DNA from: Myxococcales bacterium
GTDB lineage: Bacteria > Myxococcota_A > Polyangia > Palsa-1104 > JAEUJZ01
Direction: 5' to 3'
Assembly (NCBI GenBank): GCA_016794465.1
Contig: JAEUKA010000068.1
Span: 186,001 to 250,000, forward strand
DNA: 64,000 nucleotides
This document shows, in pieces, positions 9,221 to 16,659 of this stretch. The notes beneath the pieces are model-generated. The model was not told the DNA's origin. It did not search any database and was given only the letters and a program-made list of their open reading frames with translations. How positions within the stretch are numbered: position 1 is the first letter of the stretch; each line of letters opens with the position of its first letter. Position numbers and translations under genes: made by a program.

Positions 9221-9964
9221 ATGAACCAGATCGCAGCCCAGGTTGAGCTAGGTATCACAAGCCACTCGGTGTTGTCGGCCTTCGATGTGATGCAGCTCCG
9301 CAAGTCGCGGGTGCTGTCGGCTCTGAGCGATGAAGAGCTGTCGCGGCTGCTGTCGGTGGGGCGGCTGGAGCTGGCCCCGGCGTCGACGGTGATCGTTCCG
9401 CAGAGCGCTCCGGTTGAGAACTTGTTTGTCATCACCACCGGGACCGCCAAGGTGGTCATGACGGGGGCAGCCGGGCGAGAAGTAACCCTGGAGATGCTTC
9501 GTCCGGGGGATCTGATCTCGGAGACTTCGCTGCTCGATGGCTCGCCGACGACGGCTTCGGTGGTGGCGTTGACCGACGTGCAGCTCCTGTCCCTGCCGCG
9601 CAGCGAGATCTTGCAGCTGCTTGGGCGCTATCCCCAGCTGACGCTGAGCCTGCTGTCCGAGATGGCCAATCGCATGCGTCGCGCCGAGGAAACCATCTTC
9701 GCGCTGGCGCTGCAGGACATCGAAGAGCGGCTGTGTCGGATGTTGGTTCGGCTGGCGCGCGACGAGCGGAGCCCGGATCACCAAGGCGGGCTGCTGATGC
9801 GTCGCCGGCCCACCCAGCAAGAGCTGGCCAACATGGTCGGTGCCACACGTGAGTCGGTGTCGCGCTGTCTGACCTCGCTGGCGCGCAAGGGACTGGCGGT
9901 GTGTCAGGGTCGGAGCATGCTGCTGACCTCGCGGCTGCTTCGCCGAGACACCGTCGCTGGCTAG
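9221..9964 (+). CDS. Crp/Fnr-family transcriptional regulator
   Basis: A 247-residue regulator from the ATG at 9221, which follows GGGGAGA at 9211-9217. Residues about 25-145 form a cyclic-nucleotide-binding-type jelly roll (FVITTGTAKVVM, LRPGDLISETSLLDG). A long dimer helix follows and a winged helix at about 190-235 with the recognition helix in ATRESVSRCLTSL. No Cys cluster of the Fnr iron-sulfur type is seen. The LRPGDLISE segment lacks the full cAMP-contact signature (GE-xxx-RxA), so the ligand is uncertain. It stands alone and points towards the glutathione peroxidase gene. Confidence 0.88.
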   Translation: MNQIAAQVELGITSHSVLSAFDVMQLRKSRVLSALSDEELSRLLSVGRLELAPASTVIVPQSAPVENLFVITTGTAKVVMTGAAGREVTLEMLRPGDLISETSLLDGSPTTASVVALTDVQLLSLPRSEILQLLGRYPQLTLSLLSEMANRMRRAEETIFALALQDIEERLCRMLVRLARDERSPDHQGGLLMRRRPTQQELANMVGATRESVSRCLTSLARKGLAVCQGRSMLLTSRLLRRDTVAG

Positions 9965-9971
9965 CCGGTAG

Positions 9972-10568
9972 CTAGCGCAGAGCCGCTTCTATCGCGCTGA
10001 CAAGCTCGCCGCTATCCGGGCCAACCCGACTGGCGTACTGCGCGATCACCTGCCCGTTTTTTCCAACCAGATACTTGAAGAAGTTCCACTTCGGCTCGCC
10101 GTGCTTTTTGGCCAAAAACTGAAAGACCGGGGACGCAGCGGTGCCGGAGACTGGGCCTTTCTCGAACAGGGGGAACGTCACGCCGTAGCGAACTTTGCAG
10201 AACTTGGCGATGGCTTCGCCGCTGCCCGCTTCTTGGCGGAAGTCGTGGGACGGAAAGCCGAGTACGACCAAGCCGCGATCGCGGTACTTCTCGAACAGGG
10301 TCTGCAGGCCGGCGTACTGTCCGGTGAAGCCACACTCCGAGGCGGTGTTGACGATCAGCAGGACCTTTCCTTTGTAGTCAGAGAAGGCGACGGTCTTGCC
10401 ATCGAGCGACTTGGCCGAGAGCGAGTGGATGCTGTCGGCGGCGGTGGCAGCTTGGGCAGGTGTAGGTGCAGGTGCGGCCTTTGACTCGGCGGCGGCGGCA
10501 AGGGCAGGGGCAGGGGTGGTGACGATGGGAAGGGTGCTCATCAGGGCGACTCTCAGCAGGTTGTTCAT
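9972..10568 (-). CDS. Glutathione peroxidase family protein, exported, Cys type
   Basis: From the ATG at 10568 the product is 198 residues with a signal peptide (about 1-25) and an Ala/Pro-rich linker before the thioredoxin-like fold. The peroxidatic site is NTASECGFTGQY, with Cys where selenoproteins have Sec. The second motif is FPSHDF rather than FPCNQF, so the usual resolving Cys is replaced by Ser; KWNFFKYLV supplies the conserved Trp and Asn. It should reduce hydroperoxides in the periplasm. It converges on the Crp/Fnr gene with only 7 bases between stops. A second ATG 42 bases upstream would spoil the signal peptide. Confidence 0.88.
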   Translation of the reverse strand: MNNLLRVALMSTLPIVTTPAPALAAAAESKAAPAPTPAQAATAADSIHSLSAKSLDGKTVAFSDYKGKVLLIVNTASECGFTGQYAGLQTLFEKYRDRGLVVLGFPSHDFRQEAGSGEAIAKFCKVRYGVTFPLFEKGPVSGTAASPVFQFLAKKHGEPKWNFFKYLVGKNGQVIAQYASRVGPDSGELVSAIEAALR

Positions 10569-10696
10569 GCGGGTTAGATTCCACCGCGCAGCCGGCACAG
10601 CGCAAGTCATCGCACCTTCGCCTCCGCGCCGATTCGTGCGAAAACTGCTGGGCCGGCAGGGCTTTTAGCCGCTCGGCAGAAAAGGACAGCGCAACG

Positions 10697-11440
10697 ATGG
10701 CCAAGGTGAGAAGAGAGCGGGTCGGCGAGCTGGAGGTAGTGATTACCGGAGGCAGCGACGGAGTGGGCGGCGGAAACGGACCGCTTTTGGTACTGCTGCA
10801 TGGCTTTGGCGCGCCCGGGACAGACCTTGTGGGTCTTTCGTCGATGTTGTCGGCACCCGCTGGGACTCGCTTTGCGTTTCCGGCGGCGCCGCTGTCGCTT
10901 TCGTCGGTGCCGGAGCTGGGCTTTGGGATGATGGACGCGCGGGCGTGGTGGCTGATCGACATCGAGCGAATCCAGGCGCAGCTACAGGCTGGGCGCGTCG
11001 ATCGGGTCGCGACGGAGGTTCCAGCTGGGCTGGCTGCGGCGCGAGACAAGCTGAACCAGACGCTCGATGAGCTGGAGCGCGGGCTGGGGGTGCCGGCGGG
11101 GCAGACGGTGCTCGGGGGTTTTTCGCAAGGTGCGATGCTGTCGACGGATGTGATGCTGCGCAGTGGGCGAGAGCTGGCCGGCGTGGTGCTGTGGTCGGGG
11201 ACGATCATTGCCGAGTCGGAGTGGCGGCCACTGCTGCCCAAGGTGGCGAACCTGCCGGTGCTACAGAGTCATGGCGTGATGGACCCGCTGTTGCCGTTCG
11301 AGCAAGCCGAGCGACTGCGCGATCACCTGAGCGGCGCCGGAGCCAAGCTGGACTTTGTGGCCTTTCGCGGTGGACATGAGATTCCCGAGCTGGTCCTCGA
11401 CAAGACCTCGGCCTTTCTGAAGCGGGTGCTCTTGACGTAA
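10697..11440 (+). CDS. Alpha/beta hydrolase, phospholipase/carboxylesterase family
   Basis: A 247-residue cytoplasmic hydrolase. The oxyanion segment is LLHGFGAPG at about residues 33-41. The nucleophile elbow GGFSQGAML (Ser about residue 142) is typical of the phospholipase/carboxylesterase (YpfH/LypA-like) group. VLQSHGVMDPLLP carries the acid (Asp) and FRGGHEIP the catalytic His. The natural substrate is unknown, probably a short-chain or acyl ester. The gene's last 20 bases are duplicated in tandem directly after the stop. Confidence 0.85.
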   Translation: MAKVRRERVGELEVVITGGSDGVGGGNGPLLVLLHGFGAPGTDLVGLSSMLSAPAGTRFAFPAAPLSLSSVPELGFGMMDARAWWLIDIERIQAQLQAGRVDRVATEVPAGLAAARDKLNQTLDELERGLGVPAGQTVLGGFSQGAMLSTDVMLRSGRELAGVVLWSGTIIAESEWRPLLPKVANLPVLQSHGVMDPLLPFEQAERLRDHLSGAGAKLDFVAFRGGHEIPELVLDKTSAFLKRVLLT

Positions 11441-11460
11441 AGCGGGTGCTCTTGACGTAA
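11421..11460. repeat. Exact 20-bp tandem duplication across the esterase stop
   Basis: The bases 11421-11440, which encode the last residues and TAA of the esterase, are repeated without change at 11441-11460. The duplication leaves the reading frame intact because the first copy already contains the stop. Confidence 0.95.
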
Positions 11461-11501
11461 ACAGGAAGACCAACAACACCAAGCAGCGCCACTGCGGGCC
11501 G

Positions 11502-13046
11502 TTAGAACGGGGTGCTGGCCGCGCCGTCTCTTCCAGATCGGGGAGCGGGGGATGGACTTACGCGCTTGCTGGGCGGACTGCGCTTCTGGCTTCCCGCTGC
11601 GGAGGCAGAGCCGGAAGTACGCGCAGCGGGGGCATGGGCGCGAGGCGGAATGTGCGGAGTGAGCGAGGCTTTGGCACTCGTGAGCGGAACCGCGTCACGG
11701 TCTTCCAGCACTGGATCTGCGGCGCGAACAGCAGTGGGTGTGACCGCGCGAACGATCGGATTGGCGTCCACTTGGCTGGCTTCTACGCGCAGACCTCGGA
11801 CGTTCCAGCCCAGCAGCGCAGCGGTCAGCAACCACGGCGTCCACGACGGAAACGACCACCTGCGCGGACTGTGTTTGGGGGATAGAGAGCGGACCCAGCG
11901 CAGCGCAGTCTGTGGCTCCGGCGGGGACACAAACGGCGGCACGAATCTGGGCGGCCCGGCCCGCAGCTCCGTCGGAGGCGGCAGCGTGAGCGGTACGGTC
12001 AGGACTTCCTGTTCCTGCGCAGCCAGAAGCAGCGGCTTGGTGGCAAGCTCCTCTGGAATCGGCGCGGGCTGGGTCGGCAGGATGGTGCTCGGTAACGGAG
12101 GAAACGGAAAGCTGACATCCCGATGCGCCAGGGTTCCTTCGAGTCGCGCCGGAGCCGTCACGATCTGCATGGTCACGGGCAGTCGAACCAGCTCACGCAC
12201 AAACTCACAGACCGAAGCAAAGCGCTGCGCCTTGTCCTTGGAGAGCGCGCGGGTGACGGCATGCTCGATGTGCTCGGGCAGATCCGGCAGCAGCTCGCGA
12301 ATCGGACGCGGCGCACACTTGCGGATCTCATAGGCCAGCGCGGCGGGATCATCGCGCGACTCGAACGGCAGCCGCCCCGTCAGCATTCGATAGGTCATGA
12401 TGCCGAGCGCCCACTGATCGGCCCGCGCATCGACCTCGCGACTCTGGCCACTCCAGGACTCTGGGGGCAGATATTCAGGAGTCCCAATCAGGAGTCCGTC
12501 CGACGCCCGATCCTGTCCATCCAGCCACTTCGACAGCCCGAAGTCGATGACCTTCACCAGCGGCAGCTTGTCTGTCTCACTGTGAACGACAAAGATGTTG
12601 CGAGGCTTGATGTCTCTGTGAACGACGCCCGCCAGGTGCATCGAGTGCAGCGCACTACCGACCTGACGGACAATGTCGAGCGTTCGCTGGGGCGACAGCT
12701 GCGACTCCTTCTGCAGCAGCGCGTGCAGATCGTAGCCCTGTAGGAACTCCATCGCGAAGAACATCAGGCCGTCGTGATCTTCCCCGCAGTCGATCATCTC
12801 GACAATGTTTGGGTGATACAGGCGCGCGATGATCTTGGCCTCGTCCTGAAACCGCACCACGATCGCACTCTGCTTGGTAAGGTCTGGCCGCAGCACCTTG
12901 ACCGCACAGATCCGATCGCCGCACAGATCCCAGGCACGATACACTGCGCCCATCGAGCCAGACCCGATCTGCTCGTCGAGCCGAAAGCGCTGATTGAGAA
13001 CGCGACCACTCAAAGGATCGCGATAACAAGACTCTTGCTCTGTCAT
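11502..13046 (-). CDS. Transmembrane Ser/Thr protein kinase (last gene of kinase operon)
   Basis: A 514-residue Hanks-type kinase with all catalytic motifs: Gly loop IGSGSMGAVY, Lys in CAVKVL, HRDIKPRN, DFGLSK and a PPES version of the APE motif. The kinase domain fills about residues 20-290. A Pro-rich linker leads to a single membrane segment at about 395-412 (WTPWLLTAALLGW), and a Ser/Pro/basic tail would lie outside. It is the only fully canonical kinase of this four-gene operon; the pseudokinase gene is 53 bases upstream. It closely resembles in layout the kinase at 40652-42355. It may phosphorylate, or be controlled by, the atypical kinases encoded with it (inference). Confidence 0.88.
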   Translation of the reverse strand: MTEQESCYRDPLSGRVLNQRFRLDEQIGSGSMGAVYRAWDLCGDRICAVKVLRPDLTKQSAIVVRFQDEAKIIARLYHPNIVEMIDCGEDHDGLMFFAMEFLQGYDLHALLQKESQLSPQRTLDIVRQVGSALHSMHLAGVVHRDIKPRNIFVVHSETDKLPLVKVIDFGLSKWLDGQDRASDGLLIGTPEYLPPESWSGQSREVDARADQWALGIMTYRMLTGRLPFESRDDPAALAYEIRKCAPRPIRELLPDLPEHIEHAVTRALSKDKAQRFASVCEFVRELVRLPVTMQIVTAPARLEGTLAHRDVSFPFPPLPSTILPTQPAPIPEELATKPLLLAAQEQEVLTVPLTLPPPTELRAGPPRFVPPFVSPPEPQTALRWVRSLSPKHSPRRWSFPSWTPWLLTAALLGWNVRGLRVEASQVDANPIVRAVTPTAVRAADPVLEDRDAVPLTSAKASLTPHIPPRAHAPAARTSGSASAAGSQKRSPPSKRVSPSPAPRSGRDGAASTPF

Positions 13047-13099
13047 CTCGCTTGTAGCCTCTGTGGGGTGTGCCGATTTTACTAATTGTACGAATCCGG

Positions 13100-14539
13100 T
13101 TAAAATGGTTTAGAAGAAATCGAGGCCTTTTTCGGCTGCTGAGGAGGCCCCTTTTTGGTGGCACTGCTGGGTCCCTTTTGGACTCTGCGGGCCCCTTTTT
13201 CGGGCTCTGCCTTTGGCCGTGACGCACCCCGTGGAGACTCTGGCGGAAGGCCCACGACCGTGATTTTTTCCGTCGGAAGAGATGCCGGGGGAAGCGCCCC
13301 TTTGGGCGGCGCTGGTGGCGCGGAGCTGGCCACCTGCGGACTCTGACCAGCGGACGGCAGCAGTGCAACGGTTGAGACAACCGAGCAGACACAGAGTCCC
13401 AGCAGCAGCGGCCAGCGGCCAATTCGATCGAAGACACGGCGGCCAGCAGCAAGTCGCGATGGATGAAGCGGACCACTGCTGGCAACCGGGACTGCGCTGG
13501 GCCCACCTGCGGGAGTTGCAGCGGCCCGCCGCTCGATTGGCGGCGGTGCAGAGTCACTCCGCAGCAGATGCAGCGTCGGTAGATCGCTTCGCAGATTGGC
13601 AACTACCGGACCAAACGGGAGTCCACTCTGCAGGGCTCCCTTGGTCACTCCGATCGGGGCAATGACACTTCCGCCACCACGCTGCTCCAGTGCCGACACA
13701 AAGTCGGACAGCTGGGGATAGCGCAGCTCTGGCTTCTTGTTGAGCGCGCGCTCCAGGACTCTGTGAACGCGACGGATGTCATCTTGGGGGGCACCGCGCC
13801 ACTCGATGTGATCGGGGTCGTGCTTGAGCAGCTTGGTACGCACCTCATCGAGTCGCTGGCCCGAAAATGCCTGCCGACCAGTCAGCATCTCGATCAGCAG
13901 TGCCGCCAGCACAAACTGCTCGCCGAGCGGAGTCGGATCAAGCGCGGTCGTCCCCGGAGCCACCTGTTCCGGAGCCAGATATGCGGGCGTTCCGAACAGT
14001 CCACCCCGCAGCGGCTTGCCGAGGCCAAACGACCGCAGCTTGATGTGAATCGAGCTGCCACTCCCGGGCTTGTAGGGCTTCTCAAACAGGATGCGATCCG
14101 GAGATAGCTCACCGTGAAAAAACCCTGCCGTGTGCGCAACATTCAAGGCCACAGCAATCTGTCTGCAGATCGTCCGGGCATCATCCAGCGTCGGACGGAC
14201 GCCGCGCTGCAAGACCTCTGCCAGACTCTCTCCGTCCAGGCGTTCACACAGAATAGAGCAGTCCCCCGGGCCGAACTGAACCGCTGCCACGTCTTCGATG
14301 TGGTGATGCTGCAGAGACAGCAAGCGATCCGAGAACCGGTTGAGCCGCTGCACAAACGCTGGATCTTGGGCCAGTGTGGGCTGCGCGCGCTTGACCACAT
14401 GCCGCTTCCCAATCTCCTCTCCATGCCACGGATGTTCGTAGACCTGAAAGTACTTGCCCTCTGCGAGCAGAGCCCCTGTTTCCATCGGATCAAACATCAA
14501 CACACCCGTCCTTCCCAATCCGGTCGCTGATTCCGCCAT
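13100..14539 (-). CDS. Membrane pseudokinase (degenerate Ser/Thr kinase)
   Basis: A 479-residue protein with kinase fold over about residues 25-290 but ruined catalysis. HGELSPDRI stands where HRDLKPxN belongs, so both the catalytic Asp and Lys are changed. SFG replaces DFG. The Gly loop is not Gly-rich (AEGKYFQVYE). A Lys (HVVKRA) and an APE motif (YLAPEQ) remain. One membrane segment lies at about 382-402 (LLGLCVCSVVSTVAL), followed by a Pro/Lys-rich tail ending in repeated KKG and KKA. It starts 11 bases after the zinc-ribbon kinase gene. I infer a scaffold or allosteric regulator. Confidence 0.85.
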   Translation of the reverse strand: MAESATGLGRTGVLMFDPMETGALLAEGKYFQVYEHPWHGEEIGKRHVVKRAQPTLAQDPAFVQRLNRFSDRLLSLQHHHIEDVAAVQFGPGDCSILCERLDGESLAEVLQRGVRPTLDDARTICRQIAVALNVAHTAGFFHGELSPDRILFEKPYKPGSGSSIHIKLRSFGLGKPLRGGLFGTPAYLAPEQVAPGTTALDPTPLGEQFVLAALLIEMLTGRQAFSGQRLDEVRTKLLKHDPDHIEWRGAPQDDIRRVHRVLERALNKKPELRYPQLSDFVSALEQRGGGSVIAPIGVTKGALQSGLPFGPVVANLRSDLPTLHLLRSDSAPPPIERRAAATPAGGPSAVPVASSGPLHPSRLAAGRRVFDRIGRWPLLLGLCVCSVVSTVALLPSAGQSPQVASSAPPAPPKGALPPASLPTEKITVVGLPPESPRGASRPKAEPEKGARRVQKGPSSATKKGPPQQPKKASISSKPF

Positions 14540-14550
14540 GTCACCGCAGA

Positions 14551-16656
14551 CTACGGTGCAGAGTGAGTGGATCGCGCAGTCATCACGGACCCTGTTACAG
14601 CAGTACGGACTTCACTCCGTTGTCCATCCTGGGCTCCCAGCACCGCTTTTGCTGTCCACGTACCGCCCAAGAGGACACAGGTGACAAGAGCGGCCAGCAG
14701 GATCTGACTGCGACGGGTGGCTTGCTTCAGCGCCGAGACTTGCGCCATGGCCTTGTGATCGTGCTCAGCGGTCAGCTGCTCCACTTGCCGGATGAGCGTG
14801 CGGTGATATTCCGAGAGCGTCCGATGCGCAGTCTGAACCTCTTCCAACATCCGAGTGGTCGAGGTCGACAGGATCTCTGCTTTGAGTCGATTGTAGATCT
14901 GTCTTGTCTCTTGCAGCAGTCGCTGTGCCGGCTCGGGACCGCGCTCGGTGCGACTCTGTACGAAGCTCTCTGGTTTGCCCCGGACCATCGCCCGCAGGAC
15001 GAGGACCATGAGATCATCTTGATAGTACTTTTCGGGCAGCTGATCGCGACAGAGCAGGAACGAAGGGAATCCGCTCGCCAGCGCATCGGCACGCAGCGGC
15101 ACCGGCAGATCCGACAGCAGATCACTCACCGTTTGCAGCTTGCGGACATCGGTGTACTCGCCGGTCAGGATGAAATAAAACACCGCGCCCAGCGAATAGA
15201 CATCATGCGGTTCACCCAGCAGCTGCACCACTTCAAACTGACGCGTCTGCGGATTGGGAGGAGGCTCTCCCACAAACGTCGCCCGATAGATCCGCCGATC
15301 GTGGGAGTCCTGATCGATCGACTTTACTTCCATCGTGTAGCGCTGATTGGGATCACTCTCTTCAATCAGCAGATCGCCCACTTTGAGCGACTGCTCGCCG
15401 GCTTTGTCGGGACGGAGACTGTCCGGAACCACAAACTTTTTGCCGACCAGATCGAACTCCACGTGCTGATTGATGTGGCGGCGCCGCGTCCGCGCTTCCA
15501 GCGAAAGGAAGGACACCTTCTCGGTCGCAAGGCTGGTCACGGGCTCTTCATAATAGGCCTTGGTCAGGACTACTTTGTCGGCCAGACCAACATCAATCAG
15601 CATGCAGCCCGGCGTCGGCAGCGTCGCCAAGGTCGTCACCATGTCACTGAGGCTCGCCTGTCCAAAAAAGTGCTGATCGCTGTCCTCTTCGCTCAGTCCT
15701 TTCAGGTGCGTCAGCATGATGTTGTCGGGAGCGATGTCTTTGTGAACGATCTGCTGCTCGGTATGAAGCCATGCGACCGCTTCTGCCAGCTGCACCATCA
15801 GCAAGACCTTTTCCAGCAGCATGACTTTCTGAACATAGGCCCACTCCTCCGCACGCAGCTCTTTGGGCGCCGAGCTTCCCGGACTGGGCGGCTGGGGCGA
15901 CGCTTCTGCGCGCTCTCCCATTGCGGAAGGAAGGCTCAGTCCGTGCTGCAGACAGATGCGTGAAAAGCTGCGCCGTTGATGTTCATGAAAGCGCGACAGC
16001 GGCGGACCAAGTAGCTCCATTACCACCGCTTCCCGATCGACAAAGTTGATCAGCGTACCCCGGGTTGCGCGCGGACTCCGCTCGTCTTGACAGCACGGCT
16101 TGGCAGGATATCCAAACAGCTGCCCCGAGGCGTTTAGGATCGTCTCCCCTTTGACCATGTGACGGCAGCGCTGATCGGGACAGCGCAGCGCCGGATACAG
16201 CTCTCCTTGCGGCTCGTAGCGCTCGAGCAAGTGCTGACCACACTTGGGACACTTGGGATGATAGGTCTGTCCACAGTTGGCACACATCGCCATCGGCCCA
16301 AGCCGCAGGATGTCGAGGATGTTGATCACGCGCTCCGAGCTGTTGTTGGTCAGACTCTTAAGCAGCTGAATCTCCTGCGAAAAGAGCGACTCGGAGGGCT
16401 TGTCGACATGCTCATGGAGGATCTTGATCGCGACCGGACGGACATTCAGTCCGGCGCTGCGCTGCCAGGCTTTGAAGACCTTGGCAAAGCGACCCCTTCC
16501 GATCACCATCGGCACAATCGAGCCTTCATTGTCGGTTCCCGAGATCAGCTCGTACGTGATCTCAGAGTGCAGACCCGTCAGCTGCGTGGGATTCCCAAGC
16601 GACGAAAGGAGCAGGACATTTTCTAGTGAGGTCATCTCTTCATCTGTTCTTGGCAT
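14551..16656 (-). CDS. Atypical Ser/Thr kinase with zinc ribbon inserted in the catalytic domain
   Basis: A 701-residue protein. The N-lobe has a Gly loop IGRGRFAKVF and VAIK Lys. At about residues 122-195 a Cys-rich insert contains CANCGQTYHPKCPKCGQ, then CPDQRC and a CC pair, the look of one or two zinc ribbons. The C-lobe has HKDIAPDN (catalytic Asp kept, Lys changed to Ala) and DVG for DFG. The usual activation segment and APE are replaced by an insert of about 130 residues before DVYSLGAVFYF. A coiled-coil-like region (about 560-640) leads to a C-terminal membrane segment (LLAALVTCVLLGG). It begins 3 bases after the FHA kinase gene. Activity is possible but unproven. Confidence 0.82.
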   Translation of the reverse strand: MPRTDEEMTSLENVLLLSSLGNPTQLTGLHSEITYELISGTDNEGSIVPMVIGRGRFAKVFKAWQRSAGLNVRPVAIKILHEHVDKPSESLFSQEIQLLKSLTNNSSERVINILDILRLGPMAMCANCGQTYHPKCPKCGQHLLERYEPQGELYPALRCPDQRCRHMVKGETILNASGQLFGYPAKPCCQDERSPRATRGTLINFVDREAVVMELLGPPLSRFHEHQRRSFSRICLQHGLSLPSAMGERAEASPQPPSPGSSAPKELRAEEWAYVQKVMLLEKVLLMVQLAEAVAWLHTEQQIVHKDIAPDNIMLTHLKGLSEEDSDQHFFGQASLSDMVTTLATLPTPGCMLIDVGLADKVVLTKAYYEEPVTSLATEKVSFLSLEARTRRRHINQHVEFDLVGKKFVVPDSLRPDKAGEQSLKVGDLLIEESDPNQRYTMEVKSIDQDSHDRRIYRATFVGEPPPNPQTRQFEVVQLLGEPHDVYSLGAVFYFILTGEYTDVRKLQTVSDLLSDLPVPLRADALASGFPSFLLCRDQLPEKYYQDDLMVLVLRAMVRGKPESFVQSRTERGPEPAQRLLQETRQIYNRLKAEILSTSTTRMLEEVQTAHRTLSEYHRTLIRQVEQLTAEHDHKAMAQVSALKQATRRSQILLAALVTCVLLGGTWTAKAVLGAQDGQRSEVRTAVTGSVMTARSTHSAP

Positions 16657-16659
16657 CGT

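Noticed and set aside
14563..15963. Plus-strand frame of 466 codons
   Set aside because: It is antisense to the zinc-ribbon kinase gene and shows only the mirror of that gene's codon pattern.
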